NCBI GenBank assembly: GCA_024278415.1
Contig: JAJRTI010000223.1
Location: 1-7,945 of the forward strand
Source: Planctomycetota bacterium
Lineage (GTDB): Bacteria; Planctomycetota; Brocadiia; JAJRTI01
Reading direction: 5' to 3'
DNA length: 7,945 bases
Shown here: positions 6,755 through 7,945 of the stretch, piece by piece
How the letters are laid out: every line of letters starts with the position of its first letter
How positions within the stretch are numbered: position 1 is the first letter of the stretch
Notes under the pieces: generated by a model
Databases searched by the model: none
Told to the model about the DNA's origin: nothing
The model's input: only the letters and a program-made list of their open reading frames with translations
Made by a program: the position numbers and the translations under genes

Positions 6755-6782
6755 CTTTCTCGCGGCGATGTCGGCGAGAAAG
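6755..6782 (-). terminator. Stem-loop after the membrane-protein gene
   Basis: CTTTCTCGC (6755-6763) and GCGAGAAAG (6774-6782) form a perfect 9-bp stem with a 10-base loop, starting 8 bases after the stop codon of the minus-strand gene. No T-run follows. The position suggests a terminator or 3'-end stabiliser. Confidence 0.5.
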
Positions 6783-6790
6783 CGTAGAAG

Positions 6791-7453
6791 CTAACCGCGC
6801 TTGAACAGAGCGAACACCTCGACAGCTTCCTGGAGGAAAGCGCCGATCTCTTCCGGTTTGGCGCGCTTGCCTTGGCGGTAGAACACGAGGCCGTTGCCGC
6901 CGCCCTCCGTGCACAGCTTGGGGTGGTGCTCGTAGTAGGACAGCACGTCTTGGGAGAATGCCGTGCGGATCGAATCCTCGTCGTCGCCTCGCAGCAGGTA
7001 GCGCTTCGAGAAGTCGGGGTGGTCGTCGAAGTCGATGTCTTGGCATCCGAAGGCCGCGCCGATCTTGTGGAAGAAGTGCTCCGGCCTCAGCGCGAAGGCC
7101 GGCAGGTCGAGGTCATCGGACTCGAAGAGGGCCACGGACTGTTTGTAGGTCGTCGAGTTCTTGCCGCTGCCGATCGTGTACTGGTAATCGAAGACGGCCA
7201 CGGTCGTGCCTTGGGTTTCGCCCCGCATGACGTTGCGCGACTTGCGGCCGTGACCTTGGTTGAATAGGTGGAAGCCAGTATCCGCACCCGGGCCAGCGCC
7301 GTCTTCCTTATCCGAAAACTCGAAGTTCATGCTCGCCGCGAGGCCGCGCATGGCTTCGGCGCGCTTCTTCTCGTTGAAGTATGCAAACACGAAGACCAAC
7401 ACAACAGCGAGCGCGACGACGATGAAGGCGGCAATGCCTATCATGTCCTCCAT
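6791..7453 (-). CDS. Membrane-anchored protein of unknown function
   Basis: 220 residues. The start ATG 7453 has a full AGGAGG at 7460-7465 with 6-base spacing, so it is well supported. Residues about 5-26 form one hydrophobic membrane segment followed by basic residues (NEKKR), suggesting an N-terminal anchor with the bulk on the cytoplasmic side. The soluble part has stretches I recall from unnamed bacterial hypothetical proteins: FHLFNQGHGRKSRNVMRG (61-78), a FDYQYTIGSGKNS segment (88-100), ALRPEHFFHKIGAAFGCQDI (121-140) and FSKRYLLRGDDED (148-160). No catalytic motif is visible and I cannot name a function. It appears to be transcribed from a promoter-like site at 7508-7536. Downstream lie a hairpin and the hexamer inverted repeat, so co-transcription with the isomerase gene is doubtful. 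Confidence 0.85.
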   Translation of the reverse strand: MEDMIGIAAFIVVALAVVLVFVFAYFNEKKRAEAMRGLAASMNFEFSDKEDGAGPGADTGFHLFNQGHGRKSRNVMRGETQGTTVAVFDYQYTIGSGKNSTTYKQSVALFESDDLDLPAFALRPEHFFHKIGAAFGCQDIDFDDHPDFSKRYLLRGDDEDSIRTAFSQDVLSYYEHHPKLCTEGGGNGLVFYRQGKRAKPEEIGAFLQEAVEVFALFKRG

Positions 7454-7507
7454 GGGGATCCTCCTGTCACGCTGTCAGGAACTATGCCGGATCATGCGCA
7501 TGCAGGC

Positions 7508-7536
7508 ATCTTGCCCAAACCAGGCGCGGGTGTCAA
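7508..7536 (-). promoter_or_regulatory. Promoter-like site for the membrane-protein gene
   Basis: On the minus strand a perfect TTGACA (7536-7531) is followed after 17 bases by CAAGAT (7513-7508), a weak -10 with 3 of 6 matches. A start near 7501 would give a leader of about 48 bases before the ATG. The strong -35 and good spacing support it; the poor -10 limits confidence. Confidence 0.4.
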
Positions 7537-7589
7537 TGGCGTGCTTGGCCCCCTTCAGAAGCCCGCCGCCAGCGAGCGGCCCGATCAAC

Positions 7590-7606
7590 GAATCCCGGCT
7601 GGATTC
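7590..7606. repeat. Small hairpin beside the transposase
   Basis: GAATCC (7590-7595) and GGATTC (7601-7606) flank a 5-base loop. It is the furthest from the transposase of three stem-loops within about 100 bases downstream of the transposase stop. Confidence 0.4.
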
Positions 7607-7616
7607 CGTCTTACAG

Positions 7617-7649
7617 CCCAGGGTTGCGGGCAGCGTCCGCAACCCTGGG
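7617..7649. repeat. REP-like palindrome downstream of the transposase
   Basis: CCCAGGGTTGCGG (7617-7629) pairs perfectly over 13 bp with CCGCAACCCTGGG (7637-7649) around a 7-base loop. Palindromes of the CCCAGGGTTGCG kind are, from memory, frequent near REP-associated transposases in environmental genomes. It lies 60 bases past the transposase stop and may be its substrate. That role is inferred. Confidence 0.6.
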
Positions 7650-7669
7650 TGCGGGATGGAGGTTATTGG

Positions 7670-7688
7670 AGGACCTCTACGGGGTCCT
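7670..7688. repeat. Stem-loop close to the transposase 3' end
   Basis: AGGACCTC (7670-7677) pairs with GGGGTCCT (7681-7688), 8 bp with one G-T pair and a TAC loop, 20 bases past the transposase stop. Hairpins in this position mark ends in IS200-type elements; here it may be an end recognition hairpin or a terminator. Confidence 0.45.
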
Positions 7689-7708
7689 GTCCGTTCCGTC
7701 CGTCAGTC

Positions 7709-7945
7709 TCACACGTAGCGCTCGTCGAACTCGATCTCATACCTGCGGAGGAACGCTCGGAATTCGTCCTGGAATGAGATCTTCTGATGGTGTTGGTCCT
7801 GGCTAGCGATGTAATCACAGACATCCTGCACCTGCGACTGGCCGATGGAGAAGCAGCCGTAACCTGCCTGCCAATGGAACCCGACGTAGTCTTCTCGTTC
7901 CTTAATCCAGTTCGTGGATACGCGCTTGACCTCCTTCACGAACTC
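7709..7945 (-). CDS. IS200-like / REP-associated tyrosine (Y1) transposase, C-terminal part
   Basis: 78 codons are visible; the gene continues beyond the window, so its start and HUH metal site are not seen. The visible frame reads EFVKEVKRVSTNWIKERE, then FHWQAGYGCFSIGQSQ, then VCDYIASQ, HHQKISFQDEF and a tail ending EFDERYV. This matches the C-terminal half of Y1 transposases of the IS200/TnpA-REP type. The probable nucleophilic tyrosine is in VCDYIASQ (codon 7811-7813), with a glutamine four residues later, as in IS608 TnpA (Y127, Q131). Such enzymes cut and join single-stranded DNA at hairpins. The helix is intact, so nothing visible suggests inactivation. The downstream hairpins at 7590-7688 fit as substrates. 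The residues after WIKERE and the tail suggest the single-copy, domesticated RAYT branch rather than a mobile IS, but the full gene is needed to tell. Confidence 0.88.
   Translation of the reverse strand, partial: EFVKEVKRVSTNWIKEREDYVGFHWQAGYGCFSIGQSQVQDVCDYIASQDQHHQKISFQDEFRAFLRRYEIEFDERYV

Overview
This GC-rich bacterial window carries four intact or nearly intact genes, one gene interrupted by a stop codon, one transposase cut by the window edge, and many palindromic DNA elements. No rRNA, tRNA or CRISPR array was recognised. The mix (ArsA-type ATPase with an HSP20-like tail, a giant propeller/TPR lipoprotein, a sugar isomerase-like TIM barrel, a REP-type transposase and hexamer minisatellite DNA) suggests an environmental bacterium of the Planctomycetes/PVC or Hydrogenedentes kind. 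That placement is an impression from gene style, not a marker-based assignment.

Left part (1-2050, plus strand). An ArsA/Get3-family ATPase is read from a TTG codon at 306. It has a clear sigma70-type promoter (232-260) and a GGAG ribosome site. It is followed by two GC-rich hairpins and then a 64-residue cysteine-containing protein with its own extended -10 promoter and a strong ribosome site. This gene converges with the next one.

Middle (2013-5389, minus strand). One 1111-codon gene encodes a predicted lipoprotein with a TolB-like beta-propeller followed by a long TPR-like helical array. It ends at a good intrinsic terminator (2013-2045). The gap upstream of it (5390-5659) holds three perfect hairpins.

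Right part (5660-7945, minus strand). A sugar phosphate isomerase/epimerase-like gene has an in-frame TAA at codon 34, immediately followed by a ribosome site and ATG that could restart translation. Next come a hexamer-repeat inverted repeat, a membrane-anchored protein of unknown function with a strong ribosome site, a set of hairpins, and the C-terminal 78 codons of an IS200/REP-associated tyrosine transposase that runs off the window end.

The genes do not form one obvious pathway. The points most worth a second look are the nonsense codon with built-in restart, the hexamer inverted repeat, palindromes sharing a CCGRAGKTT-type arm with compensating changes, the hairpins beside the transposase, and the promoter-backed TTG start that trims the ATPase. 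I did not find convincing evidence of a wholly new multi-gene system.
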